Shown here one piece after another: positions 15,954 through 25,038 of a stretch of DNA of 43,307 bases (the stretch's first letter is position 1; the number at the start of each line of letters is the position of its first letter). Where the stretch lies: contig CANSYK010000027.1 of NCBI GenBank assembly GCA_947651225.1, forward strand, positions 1 through 43,307. Direction: 5' to 3'. Made by a program: the position numbers and the translations under genes. The notes beneath the pieces were generated by a model. The model was not told the origin of the DNA, searched no databases, and saw only the letters and a list, made by a program, of their open reading frames with translations. This DNA comes from an uncultured bacterium. Lineage in GTDB: Bacteria > Bacillota > Clostridia > Lachnospirales > Lachnospiraceae.

Positions 15954-18299
15954 ATGGAAATATTTACTTTACTCAAGGCAAATATTCGTTATAAGAAAGG
16001 ATCTTTTATCAGTATCGTTCTTTTAATGATAATTATTGCAATGTCACTTACAACAATTTTAAGCGTAAAAGAAAACTGTAAAAACAGCCATGAGACTGCG
16101 CTGGATGAAGTAAACGCAGGTAACATAACTACCTTTATTAGTACAAGAAGGCTGACAGAAGAGCTTATTCATTCCGTGGAAAACCATCCTCTTGTTGAAA
16201 AAATGGAACGATATGCTGCAGTATGCACTGACGAGGCAGAGTCAGGGGAAAATTCTTATGGCAATCCATGGCTCATGACAAAATTGCGCAGCGGTTACAA
16301 ATTGTATAACGATGATTTGACAGCATCCGAAAAGGAAATGCCGTCTCTGAATCAGGGAGAAATCTATATTACACAAGGAGTTGCAACAAGACTGGAGTGC
16401 CAAAAAGGAGATACCATTAAAATTTCTACTATTGGCGGTAAATACAATTTTAAAGTCAGTGGAATTTTTGTAGAGCCAATGTTTGGTTCTTCTACGATTG
16501 GTTGGAAACAGTTGTTTATCAGCGATAAAGATTTTGAACAGATGTTAAAGGATTGTAAGGATAATGAAACCGAGGAGCATTATTCTGATTTTCAGATTGT
16601 TCAGCTATACAAAGAAAAAAACTGTAAACTTTCTGATGGCCAGTTCCGTCGAAAGCTGAACCTTGATACAGGAATTATAAATAATTCCTCCGGCTCTCTG
16701 ACAAGAGATATGTCCATACGATATACAAATATTTTTTCTGACATTATTTTGTCTGTGCTTATGGTGTTTGTTATCTTTTTGTTTATCATTGTGCTGATTG
16801 TTATGGGGCACAGTATTTCAACAGGAGTAGAAATGGAGTATGTGAACCTGGGTATTTTAAAATCACAGGGATTTACCAAAGGAAAAATCAGAACAGTCTG
16901 GTTTTTACAGTATTTTCTGGCACAGTTTACAGGAACCGTTATCGGAATGCTTCTAACTGCACCATTGATCCAGATGCTTGGAAATGTATTTCAACCGATT
17001 ACAGGAATTATAGCAGGAAAAGATATTTCCTTTTTGAAAATTAATCTGGTGATGCTTTCCACTTTGCTGATTTCAGGGATTCTGATTTTTACCATGACCA
17101 TAAAATTAAACAAAATTTCGCCTGTCAGAGCTATTTCCGGTGGACACAGCGATATTTATTTTGACAGCCGAATCAAAGCACCTGTCTGTAAAAAAGGACT
17201 TTTAGGAAGCCTTGCATTACGGCAGCTCACTTCCAGCAAACGGAGCTATATTGGAACAGTTCTTATTGTTTCCATTCTGGTCTTTTTTATGATGACAATA
17301 ACAATCCTTGGGAATATTGTGGACTCTAAATCAGCAGTAGAGGCTATGGGTGCTATCTATACAGAGTGTGATATAACGTTTCAGGATTATAATCCAGATG
17401 ACGAACTGTTAAAATCCATAGAAAAGGTAGTAGAAAAATATTCTCCAATAGAGAAGAGCTATTATATGTCTGGTATAGACTTATCTGTAAATGGTGAAGA
17501 AATCCACTGCCAGATACAAAAAAATCCAGAAGTCATAACAGCTGCCAAAGGAAGAGTCCCACTTTATGATAATGAAATTGCCATAACTGAGCTACTTGGT
17601 GAAGAACTGGATTTGAAGATGGGGGATGCGGTCACTGTTGCCTATATGGATAAAAAAGACAAGTATATCATATCGGGAATATACCAAAGTATGCAAGATG
17701 CAGGACTAGAATTTATGATGCCATTAACAGGGGCAGAAAAAATCGGAATTTCTTATATCACTTTTGCCAGATACAGCCTTTCCATTCCGGAAAAAGCCAG
17801 GGAAGTTACTGATGCACTAAATGATTCTTTTAGTGATATCCTTGTGGCAGAAAATGGAACCGAGGGTAATGTAATGGAGAATACTTATGTTATAGCAATT
17901 AATGTAATGAAGGGTGTCATTTTTTCCTTCTCCATTCTTTTTGCACTGCTTGTTGCGATGATGACATGCTCAAAGATATTTTTGCAGGAGAAAAAGGATA
18001 TTGGTATTTATAAAGCAATTGGTTTTACATCCGCACAACTCCGTTTACAGTTTGCATTCCGCTTTTTCATAATAGCTTTGGCTGGTTCGGTACTTGGCAC
18101 AATTTTGAGTATCACGTTGTCCAGACATCTCCTTAATATTGTTTTGCGGAAAATGGGCATTACTAATCTTGTCGCACGCTTCACAACAACTACTATTGTT
18201 GTCCCGGCCGCACTTATTTCTATCTGCTTCTTTCTGTTTGCTTACCTTGTATCAAGAAAGGTAAAACAGGTAGAAGTGTGGGAATTAATGACAGAGTAA
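15954..18299 (+). CDS. FtsX-like ABC transporter permease
   Basis: This 781-residue inner-membrane protein has an N-terminal membrane segment (about 16-36), a large outside domain (about 45-255), three segments in the FtsX region (about 265-385), then a second half with a segment near 430, an outside domain (about 455-640) and three segments to the C terminus. That doubled layout is common in MacB/BceB-like exporters. The start chosen is ATG 15954, 8 bases after the ATPase stop, with GAGGTG before it; an ATG at 15939 overlaps the ATPase end and has no good binding site. Substrate unknown; self-protection against a peptide is possible. Confidence 0.9.
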   Translation: MEIFTLLKANIRYKKGSFISIVLLMIIIAMSLTTILSVKENCKNSHETALDEVNAGNITTFISTRRLTEELIHSVENHPLVEKMERYAAVCTDEAESGENSYGNPWLMTKLRSGYKLYNDDLTASEKEMPSLNQGEIYITQGVATRLECQKGDTIKISTIGGKYNFKVSGIFVEPMFGSSTIGWKQLFISDKDFEQMLKDCKDNETEEHYSDFQIVQLYKEKNCKLSDGQFRRKLNLDTGIINNSSGSLTRDMSIRYTNIFSDIILSVLMVFVIFLFIIVLIVMGHSISTGVEMEYVNLGILKSQGFTKGKIRTVWFLQYFLAQFTGTVIGMLLTAPLIQMLGNVFQPITGIIAGKDISFLKINLVMLSTLLISGILIFTMTIKLNKISPVRAISGGHSDIYFDSRIKAPVCKKGLLGSLALRQLTSSKRSYIGTVLIVSILVFFMMTITILGNIVDSKSAVEAMGAIYTECDITFQDYNPDDELLKSIEKVVEKYSPIEKSYYMSGIDLSVNGEEIHCQIQKNPEVITAAKGRVPLYDNEIAITELLGEELDLKMGDAVTVAYMDKKDKYIISGIYQSMQDAGLEFMMPLTGAEKIGISYITFARYSLSIPEKAREVTDALNDSFSDILVAENGTEGNVMENTYVIAINVMKGVIFSFSILFALLVAMMTCSKIFLQEKKDIGIYKAIGFTSAQLRLQFAFRFFIIALAGSVLGTILSITLSRHLLNIVLRKMGITNLVARFTTTTIVVPAALISICFFLFAYLVSRKVKQVEVWELMTE

Positions 18300-18355
18300 C
18301 TAGCTGAAACTTGTTTGAAAATTCAGCCAGGCAAAAGCATTGGCATTTAATCACC

Positions 18356-19228
18356 TTAATAATACCTACTGTGCCAGTCAAAACCGGCTGGAATCCGAAA
18401 TGCAGGATAGGGCAGGAAAGAGCCGGGAACTACTTCTTTCCGGTTGCAGTAAGAAAGATAACAGCTGCACTCTTTTCTGCCGCAAACCATAGTTTTATCT
18501 GGTGCATTGTTATAATAAAAGTTTCCAATCGTTTGCCGGGTCAGATTACAATGGCGCATCGTCCCATCCGCTTCCACAAAACGATGATCCATACAAAGCG
18601 TCTCATCCGACTTATGATGAGAAAGCTCCATTTCAAAATAAGGATCTATCTCCAGAAATACCTTTTTTTCCGACATAGTATAAGCCCTGCCCAATCCGTC
18701 CATTTTATTTACCCAAAGATAGACAGAATCGAAAAGAGCATGACGCAGTTTCCTGATTATTGAAATATATTCTGGTACACCCACCACACCAACACAATAG
18801 GAAATTTTTTGTTTTGTCAACTGTCTGCACTGCTCTACAAACGCTTCAAGCGAAGTCATCTCCGGGTGAAAGGTTCCCCACAAGCGCAGCTTATCTATAT
18901 CTCCTCCCTGCCCTTTAAAACAGGAAAGCATCTGCTTTACTGGAAAACTGAAATTACTTTGAGCACCTACAGCGTCCAGATGTGCATTACAGCTCAATCT
19001 GGCAAGGCCTTCCCAATAGTAAGAATGAATCAACGCCTCACCATAGGGAACAATCTGCACAGCCCCCTGAACCATTTCCCCATCACAGGCATTTTCAACA
19101 AATCGAAAAAAAGCAGCTTTATCATTCTGTTCTTCACGCAAACTGCCTTTTTTTTTCGAGAAAGGGCAATAACTGCAAGAATAATTGCAGGATTTCAAAC
19201 TCCCCCGATAATACCATTGTCGCTTCAT
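18356..19228 (-). CDS. STM4011 family radical SAM protein
   Basis: This 290-residue enzyme has a radical SAM cluster motif C14-x3-C18-x2-C21 (CNYSCSYC) very near the N terminus, preceded by YYRGSLKSC as in the STM4011 family. A C-terminal cysteine-rich stretch (MRHCNLTRQTIGN, then CGRKECSCYLSYC) could bind a further iron-sulfur cluster, as in SPASM-like enzymes that modify peptides; this is inference. Its ATG overlaps the STM4012-type stop by 4 bases (ATGA), so the two are coupled. Reaction and substrate are unknown. It is convergent with the ABC permease. Confidence 0.88.
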   Translation of the reverse strand: MKRQWYYRGSLKSCNYSCSYCPFSKKKGSLREEQNDKAAFFRFVENACDGEMVQGAVQIVPYGEALIHSYYWEGLARLSCNAHLDAVGAQSNFSFPVKQMLSCFKGQGGDIDKLRLWGTFHPEMTSLEAFVEQCRQLTKQKISYCVGVVGVPEYISIIRKLRHALFDSVYLWVNKMDGLGRAYTMSEKKVFLEIDPYFEMELSHHKSDETLCMDHRFVEADGTMRHCNLTRQTIGNFYYNNAPDKTMVCGRKECSCYLSYCNRKEVVPGSFLPYPAFRIPAGFDWHSRYY

Positions 19229-20508
19229 TTTTTAAATCCTTCCATCTTTCTTCGCACATCAAATGATATTAATTGCGGACCTAAGCAGTCTGACAAAGAA
19301 ACCCCCTGCTCTGTCAGAGTAATAAAATCATTCGTTATTGTAACATATCCATTCTGTTCCCATTCTTCTATTACAGGAAAATCCTCCTGTACCCTTTTTG
19401 AAAAATGATTTCTATAATCTTTGCAGTTGATTCCTTTTCCAAAAAGAATATGCCGGATTACATATCTTCTCTTCTGCTCATCTGGCGATAAAAGAAAGCC
19501 ATGGGAAATTTGTAAATAATCTTTTGTTTGAAGATATGTATCCAAAATAGAACGACAATGTTCCTGTTTTACAGCATATGGCATACAAAAATGTAAATTA
19601 CCAATATAACTTCTTCCACCACAGCCAATTGATACCGTATTCCCAAATCCACAGGAGGATTCCGGGAGAGAAGCATCAGACGCTTTCACAAAACGGCGCA
19701 TAGAATGAGGCTGATATCCTTCTGCTTTTAAAAATTCTCTTACATGGCAATACATCGTATAGGCATCAGAAGAAGGTATGACATTTTTTTGATAAAGAGC
19801 CGTTTCTGGCTTTACATAAAGCGGATAGACAAAAAGCTCTTCCGGTTCAAAAGCAACTGCCTGTCTTAAAGAGTCAAGCAAACTGTCCGTTGTCTGTCCC
19901 GGAATTCCATAAATCAAATCAATATTTAAGCAGTCAAACGCCTTTTCTTTTATAGCATGCAACGCTCTTTTTGCAGATTCCACATCATGAAAACGGCACA
20001 AGGCGGCAAGCTCTTTTTCCTGAAAACTCTGGACGCCAATGCTGATTCGGCTGACCCCTTCATCTTCTAATATAGCAAGCTTTTCCAAAGTCGTCTGGTT
20101 TGGAGAAGTCTCAATAACCACAGAAGCGTTTTCTTTCAGCGAAAAATAATTTTTTGCCATAAAAAAGACTCTGCGAAGCAGGGAAACCGGTAAAATCAAA
20201 GGAGTTCCACCACCTAATGTCAAGTCTTGAAAAGATACTTGATCTGGCATCTTTTCAGAAAACTGTTTCGCATGACGTTCCATCGCATCAACATACTCCT
20301 GCATCACCTGCTCTGTCTGTCCGGCTACTGAAAATAAATTACAATAGCCACACCTGTACTGACAAAATGGGATATGAAAATAAAGGCTGTTTTCTGCCCT
20401 GCACAGATACGGGACATACTCTTTTAATTGGACATTCTTTAATGAAGCATATGCCGTTTTATGCGGGTAGCTGTACATATACTGCTGATAGGGATTTTCT
20501 ATCTGCAT
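19225..20508 (-). CDS. STM4012 family radical SAM protein (HemN-like)
   Basis: This 427-residue protein has the HemN-type motif YFHIPFCQYRCGYCNLF with C49, C53 and C56, then LTLGGGTPLIL, VVIETSPNQT, SIGVQSFQEKELAALCR and LIYGIPGQT, and a C-terminal winged-helix-like HemN_C region. HemN-like proteins include coproporphyrinogen dehydrogenase, heme chaperones and methyltransferases, but the STM4012 subfamily is defined by its neighbourhood and its reaction is unknown. AGGAGG precedes the ATG. First gene of the STM4012-STM4011 pair; the other three cluster members are 4.8 kb downstream on the same strand. Confidence 0.9.
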   Translation of the reverse strand: MQIENPYQQYMYSYPHKTAYASLKNVQLKEYVPYLCRAENSLYFHIPFCQYRCGYCNLFSVAGQTEQVMQEYVDAMERHAKQFSEKMPDQVSFQDLTLGGGTPLILPVSLLRRVFFMAKNYFSLKENASVVIETSPNQTTLEKLAILEDEGVSRISIGVQSFQEKELAALCRFHDVESAKRALHAIKEKAFDCLNIDLIYGIPGQTTDSLLDSLRQAVAFEPEELFVYPLYVKPETALYQKNVIPSSDAYTMYCHVREFLKAEGYQPHSMRRFVKASDASLPESSCGFGNTVSIGCGGRSYIGNLHFCMPYAVKQEHCRSILDTYLQTKDYLQISHGFLLSPDEQKRRYVIRHILFGKGINCKDYRNHFSKRVQEDFPVIEEWEQNGYVTITNDFITLTEQGVSLSDCLGPQLISFDVRRKMEGFKK

Positions 20509-20524
20509 AACTTCCTCCTAACCC

Positions 20525-20564
20525 ATGAAAAAATAACCGGTTCGTTTTTGTTTCGAACCGGTTA
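20525..20564 (-). terminator. Rho-independent terminator
   Basis: TAACCGGTTCG (20534-20544) pairs with CGAACCGGTTA (20554-20564), an 11-bp perfect stem followed on the minus strand by TTTTTT. It separates the hypothetical gene at 20598 from STM4012, so the radical SAM pair must have its own promoter or depend on read-through. Confidence 0.88.
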
Positions 20565-20597
20565 CAATATTACCAACAATATTATTCTTTACAGCTC

Positions 20598-21245
20598 CTA
20601 CATAAAACCATTCATAAGCTGACCTAACTGATAAGCCGGATCAAATTTCCTATACGTCTGTGCTGCCTTTAACTGCTCATCAGCATTATAATTTGAAGAA
20701 ATCGTTTTTGTATCTGTCTTCGTGTCTGTTGTCTTAGTAGACACCTCTTCTGTAATTGCAAAATCGTCTTCTGCAGTTCTTGTTGTCCCCTGGTCATTTG
20801 TCTGCAGATTTTCTTTCTCTGCCTGTGCCTTGCGAAGTGCCTTAATTTCTTCCAGCTTTTCATTCATAGCAGCGACCTGATCGCTGATAAAGGTATCCGT
20901 ATTTTTCTTATTCTTATAATCAGTTGATTTCAGGTAATCATTCTCTGTTCCAATCAAATGATTTACTCTACGGTACATAGCAAGAACATTTGACCCAGAT
21001 TCCTTCTGTGCATTCTGCATAGCCCCCAGATATTCACCCAAAGTATCCAGACGGGTTTGAGCCATATTCATTTTTCTAAGCAAACGCTCATTCTCAGCAT
21101 CATCTGCCTTTGTATCAGAAGTAAGCGCCGCTGCATTGATTGACTTTTTAAAAACATCTGACTGCTTTACAGCATTTGCCTTTTGATAATTCGTTGGTGT
21201 AATCACAGTGTCCGTATTTCTTGTAATGTTAAATGAAATTCCCAT
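20598..21245 (-). CDS. Hypothetical protein, coiled-coil rich
   Basis: I do not recognise this 215-residue protein. It has no signal peptide or membrane segment. Residues about 55-150 are charged and helix-prone (MNMAQTRLDTLGEYLGAMQN, then MNEKLEEIKALRKAQAEKE) and likely form a coiled coil; a Thr/Lys/Asp-rich low-complexity linker follows (STKTTDTKTDTKTISS) and a short C-terminal block YRKFDPAYQLGQLMNGFM. ATG 21245 is 8 bases after GGAGG; a TTG 15 bases upstream lies inside the Shine-Dalgarno and is rejected. A strong terminator follows it. Confidence 0.7.
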   Translation of the reverse strand: MGISFNITRNTDTVITPTNYQKANAVKQSDVFKKSINAAALTSDTKADDAENERLLRKMNMAQTRLDTLGEYLGAMQNAQKESGSNVLAMYRRVNHLIGTENDYLKSTDYKNKKNTDTFISDQVAAMNEKLEEIKALRKAQAEKENLQTNDQGTTRTAEDDFAITEEVSTKTTDTKTDTKTISSNYNADEQLKAAQTYRKFDPAYQLGQLMNGFM

Positions 21246-21376
21246 ATGGCTTCCCTCCAATCCGTCTGTCCGACAGTTTTATCTAAACACAAAAATAAAA
21301 TCCGTTTAATAACGTATATCTTATATATTATATCGGCTCAGTGAATTAGAAAATTTAGCCAATTTCGCTATTTTTT

Positions 21377-21421
21377 GTTACTATTTACGGATATTCTAAA
21401 AAATCATCCATAAATAGTAAC
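21377..21421. repeat. Family A hairpin repeat, short variant
   Basis: GTTACTATTTACGGAT...ATCCATAAATAGTAAC is a 45-bp variant with a shortened centre and compensating arm changes (TTTACGGAT against ATCCATAAA), so pairing is kept although the sequence drifts. Confidence 0.8.
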
Positions 21422-21438
21422 AATTTTTTACACCTTCT

Positions 21439-21594
21439 AAGGAACTGTAAATAAATTAAGGAACAAGCTGCGAAAAATGCCTTTTCAAGTGCAAAGAAAA
21501 AACATAGGCGATACAGGCATCAGCACGGCTTTTTGACCTGTGCAATCAAAGAAATAGACAAGCTAAGATGTAGCGTTATTTTTCTACAGTTCCT
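21439..21594. mobile_element. Family C MITE-like element
   Basis: About 156 bp bounded by AGGAACTGTA (21441-21450) and TACAGTTCCT (21585-21593 region), with no coding capacity. Its first 21 bases are identical to 11710-11730 on the other strand, and a smaller element with the same ends is at 34110-34162. Its right end supplies the TAG stop of the GH25 gene. Confidence 0.6.
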
Positions 21595-23332
21595 AAAATT
21601 TCAATTTTACCGTAGATGGAATATATCCTTCCAATGTCTTTGTGCCCTTACTATATTTTATATGATATACAATCGCTGTTGATTTAAAATAAGTACGCCC
21701 AACATAAGTAATCTTTGCAGACTTTGGAATAGAAGCTACCTCATTTCCACTCAGGCCAGGCGTCTCATACAGCTTTGTAGCCGTATTGACTGTCGCCTTC
21801 TTTCCTCCTGGTAAAGTTGAGACTGTTAGATATGTGTAACCACTGTAATACTTTACACCATCTACTATTTTATAAGCTCGAATCCTGTAAAAATATTCTT
21901 TGTCAGCTTTTAATGAAGTATTCTCCCATGTAGTCTTCGTACCCGCAACCGCTTTTACTTTTGTATAAGTCTTTCCATTATAGGTAGCTTTCCGATAAAT
22001 CTGATACTTTGTCGCCTGGTCATTCTTTGCCCAGGATAATGTGATTTTTTTTGTTCCAGATACTCCCTTAAAAGAAGTCACTTTTGGTGGAATAATTTTA
22101 AAAGTGGTACTTACCCTCCCTTTGTAATTTCCAGTGCCGACAGCAGTAATTGTTGCCATTCCGACCTCGGTATTTTCAGAATAAACCAGATTATAATTGG
22201 TTCCCTTTTTCAGTGTTTTCCCATCCAGCGTAAGTTTTGGAGCAGGAGTAATTGCCTTGCCTGTGTATGCCTTTGAAGCAACAGAAGCAAATTGGGCATT
22301 TTCTATTGTAACAGCATCTGGATTTTCATCCATATCTTCACTGGCATACCAGAAATTGCAGTCTACCTTACCAGAAATCCCATCAATTTTACCTGAACTT
22401 GTATATTGCCAAAATTCATACTTACCTGTATATGTCGTTTGGGAAGTATAATTTGCCAGCCATATTTTATAATTTTTCTCAAGAGCAGCACCGTCGATCA
22501 ATGTCGAGAGATCACTTTTATTGGCATAAACCATTGGTGTATACCCTGCCGCTTTAATAGTATCACAAAAAGCAGTACAATTTTTAGTTGCTGCCGATTT
22601 ACTGAGCTTTGCATTATATTTCCGCCCTGTCTTTACCCCTCCTACTGTTGTCGTTTCATAATCATACACAATTGGAAGCGTAATATCATAGTTTTTTGCC
22701 TTCTCTATACAATATTGTGCCTCTTCTTTTGCTTCACTGGTATTAATTGCTTCTGTATAATAGTAAAGCCCGACTTTTAGTCCTGCTGCAAGAGCGCCTT
22801 CCACATGCTTTTCAAAACAAAGATCAGCAGCAAGCGTACCGGCAGCGCCATACCCACGGTAACCAACGCGGACAAAAACAAATTCAATTCCATCAGCTTT
22901 TACCTTGTTCCAGTCAATCGTCGGCTGATAATAAGAAACATCAATCCCATTATAGATGTTCATTCCAGTATAAGTATTTGAGTGTGTATATTTAATTCCA
23001 GTATACGGATTTGCAGACTGACTGGCTGACTTTAAACTACGTCCATTTAAAATATTCATCGTATCATCAGAATCCTCCTGTGAATAAAGATGCCTGTCCG
23101 CTTCAGGGTCTCCCACCATAACAGAACGACCATTTACGGTAGCAGTCTCCGTCTTTGCAGATTCAGAAACCAGAGCTTTTGCGCTGCCCTGAACAGAATT
23201 CGCAACAATCCCTGTTATAAGAGCAGCAGATAATAATAAAGTAAGTATTTTTTTCCTCATATTCATATGCAAGGGCAGCCTGTAAATCACTTCCCCTTTT
23301 CCTTTCTTTTTAATAGTAACTTTTAATAACAA
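21593..23332 (-). CDS. Secreted GH25 lysozyme with Fn3 and SH3-like domains
   Basis: The protein is up to 579 residues. A signal peptide (MRKKILTLLLSAALITG...) starts about residue 26. The GH25 domain (about 125-330) shows GIDVSYYQPTIDW, FVRVGYRGYG, IVYDYETT and EFWQYTSSG, consistent with muramidase activity on peptidoglycan. After it come a bacterial Ig/MBG-like segment (APKLTLDGKTLKKGTNYNLV), a fibronectin type III domain (about 415-500) and an SH3-like end. Start is uncertain: TTG 23332 (AAAGGAG 4 bases away), GTG 23290 or ATG 23263/23257. The stop codon lies in a family C element end, so the original C terminus may have been different. Confidence 0.88.
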   Translation of the reverse strand: MLLKVTIKKKGKGEVIYRLPLHMNMRKKILTLLLSAALITGIVANSVQGSAKALVSESAKTETATVNGRSVMVGDPEADRHLYSQEDSDDTMNILNGRSLKSASQSANPYTGIKYTHSNTYTGMNIYNGIDVSYYQPTIDWNKVKADGIEFVFVRVGYRGYGAAGTLAADLCFEKHVEGALAAGLKVGLYYYTEAINTSEAKEEAQYCIEKAKNYDITLPIVYDYETTTVGGVKTGRKYNAKLSKSAATKNCTAFCDTIKAAGYTPMVYANKSDLSTLIDGAALEKNYKIWLANYTSQTTYTGKYEFWQYTSSGKIDGISGKVDCNFWYASEDMDENPDAVTIENAQFASVASKAYTGKAITPAPKLTLDGKTLKKGTNYNLVYSENTEVGMATITAVGTGNYKGRVSTTFKIIPPKVTSFKGVSGTKKITLSWAKNDQATKYQIYRKATYNGKTYTKVKAVAGTKTTWENTSLKADKEYFYRIRAYKIVDGVKYYSGYTYLTVSTLPGGKKATVNTATKLYETPGLSGNEVASIPKSAKITYVGRTYFKSTAIVYHIKYSKGTKTLEGYIPSTVKLKF

Positions 23333-23395
23333 AATGCTCCTTTATTTTACCAGAAATCCTTGAAAATAAGTGGCTTATTTGTGGCAAAAAAGGGC

Positions 23396-23914
23396 TTATT
23401 TCGTGTTACTTTTACAATATACCATTTGAAAGAAAGACAAAAAATCATTTTCAACTTCTTCCAGTCCTTTCACATTGTCATATATAAAATCATACTGATA
23501 GTTTTCCACATCATCATCCGCTGTATTATTCCACGCTTTCCTTGTATGATTTCTTCCATGAATCAACAAGGTAACACAATTTCCATTGATACTGTTTTTA
23601 AACTTGGATATTTCTTCTGGTTCCCTGATATGCACAAATAAAATTTCTTTGTCACTCTTTAAAAACTTCTGATATTGCTCCATAAGGTAAGTACGGGGCA
23701 AGTCATTGAACTCTACAAATAATTGCTTTAAATCAGCAAGAAATTTTCTTGATTTTTCGTTTTTTTCCCCATTCCAACCATTTTCAAGCGCAATTTTTTT
23801 AATCGGATCTACGGAAGATATATTCATTGTTTTATAATGCCTTCCCACAATATTACAAATGGTATCTTTTCCTACCCCACCACTTCCATTAATAATAATC
23901 ACCAATTGTTGCAT
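23396..23914 (-). CDS. P-loop nucleotide kinase-like protein
   Basis: This 172-residue protein begins with a Walker A GSGGVGKDT at residues 10-18, the form found in deoxynucleoside monophosphate and dephospho-CoA kinases, followed by SSVDPIKKIA and a LFVHIREPEEI segment that resembles the family's Walker B/LID region. Substrate cannot be told. ATG with GGAG 8 bases before. It is divergent from the NYN-domain gene and separated from the GH25 gene by about 60 bases containing no strong terminator. Confidence 0.75.
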   Translation of the reverse strand: MQQLVIIINGSGGVGKDTICNIVGRHYKTMNISSVDPIKKIALENGWNGEKNEKSRKFLADLKQLFVEFNDLPRTYLMEQYQKFLKSDKEILFVHIREPEEISKFKNSINGNCVTLLIHGRNHTRKAWNNTADDDVENYQYDFIYDNVKGLEEVENDFLSFFQMVYCKSNTK

Positions 23915-24070
23915 TTTTGTTTCTCCTATATATTAAATCAATACGGTTCCCTGAAATCACTTTGAATTATAACAATATAGTCCAAATTGTACCATAATGT
24001 TTAACGTTTTTCTATAACGAAGTTGCCATTCACTCTGTTTTCTGTGTTGTATGTAAAATCATATCTGACT

Positions 24071-24099
24071 TTGACCTTTTTTCATTTCTGTAATACTAT
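24071..24099 (+). promoter_or_regulatory. Sigma-A promoter of the NYN/PIN gene
   Basis: TTGACC (24071-24076) and TACTAT (24094-24099) with a 17-base spacer, 36 bases before the ATG at 24136. Confidence 0.65.
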
Positions 24100-24135
24100 A
24101 TATGAGACAGCACAGATACGTGAGGGGGAATTTTT

Positions 24136-24810
24136 ATGTTATTTCTAATTGATTATGAAAATGTCAGCAATCCTGGCATGAAAGGCAGTGAATATTTAGA
24201 TTCCGAAGATTATGTAATTTTATTTTACAGTGACGCAAAGAAGCATGTGGAACGCAGGGTACTTGATGCACTGACTTCCTCTGGCTGTACATATGAAATC
24301 TGTAAATTATGTAAAACCGGAAAAAATGCCCTGGACTTTTATATTGCCTCCAAACTTGGCGAGCTGATTGGAAGCGGATACGAAGGAATCCCTGTGATTG
24401 TCAGTAAAGACAGTGGTTTCCAGTCGGTACGGGATTATTGGGAAAAACGCTCACCTCACAAAAAAAGAATCATATTGTCCCAATGTATTGAAACTGGCAT
24501 TGTAAGCGGAAACGAAAATAACGAACGCACCAAAGAAATCAGAAAACTGCGGGAAAACTTAAACCTGGAAAAACACTACTCTGCCTATGCAGAACAAATG
24601 CGGATTAAGAATGTGCTGCAGAAACTATTTGAAGGTACAGAATATGAAACAATGACAGAAGAAATCCAGGGTATCCTTGAAGGGAAAGAGAAAAGTTCAA
24701 GAGTTATCTATCTAAGCAGCCTTCATCTGTTTGGCAGGAAAAACGGCCTGGCAATTTATAAAAAAATCAAAGACTGTGAAGAGCTTACATCGTCCCATTC
24801 CTGTGTGTAA
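24136..24810 (+). CDS. NYN/PIN-like domain protein, putative ribonuclease
   Basis: In this 224-residue protein the first 130 residues fit a NYN/PIN nuclease fold: LFLIDYENVSN (first acidic pair), ILFYSDA, CKTGKNALDFYIASKLGELI (second acidic site) and VIVSKDSGFQSVRDYW (third acidic site). Such domains cut RNA with a metal ion. Residues 140-224 form a charged helical tail (EIRKLRENLNLEKHYSAYAE) that resembles no domain I can name. It has its own promoter and stands alone, so toxin-antitoxin pairing is not supported. Confidence 0.78.
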   Translation: MLFLIDYENVSNPGMKGSEYLDSEDYVILFYSDAKKHVERRVLDALTSSGCTYEICKLCKTGKNALDFYIASKLGELIGSGYEGIPVIVSKDSGFQSVRDYWEKRSPHKKRIILSQCIETGIVSGNENNERTKEIRKLRENLNLEKHYSAYAEQMRIKNVLQKLFEGTEYETMTEEIQGILEGKEKSSRVIYLSSLHLFGRKNGLAIYKKIKDCEELTSSHSCV

Positions 24811-24814
24811 TATC

Positions 24815-24849
24815 AAAAAACAAAAGCGAGCCATAATAACGACTCGCTT
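24815..24849 (-). terminator. Probable terminator (minus strand)
   Basis: AAGCGAG (24824-24830) pairs with CTCGCTT (24843-24849) and is followed on the minus strand by TTTTGTTTTTTG. It fits the end of the DUF3877 transcript, or works two ways between convergent genes. Confidence 0.6.
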
Positions 24850-24926
24850 ATACTGGTACTCCGAACATCTTCCAGAGACAATTTCACCCATTAAACACCT
24901 ATTTCGACATATTTTTCACATAGATT

Positions 24927-25038
24927 GTTACTATTCATGGCTATTCTTAACATCATGCGAAAAACCATCCGGCTATGCCGTCTGGCGCTGCTCTTACGTG
25001 CAAGCACAACGAGTTTGACTCTAGCCGTGCATAGTAAC
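24927..25038. repeat. Family A hairpin repeat, composite with insert
   Basis: Outer arms GTTACTATTCATGGCT and AGCCGTGCATAGTAAC bound 112 bp instead of 56. The normal centre (ATTCTTAACATCATGCGAAA) is followed by about 50 extra bases. The last base of the repeat is also the last base of the DUF3877 stop codon. Confidence 0.8.

Noticed and set aside
18311-18763. 150-codon plus-strand open frame following the ABC permease
   Set aside because: It is antisense to the STM4011 radical SAM gene and has no binding site or recognisable domain.
24136-24810. NYN/PIN protein as toxin of a toxin-antitoxin pair
   Set aside because: No small antitoxin-like gene lies next to it on either side, and it has its own single-gene promoter.
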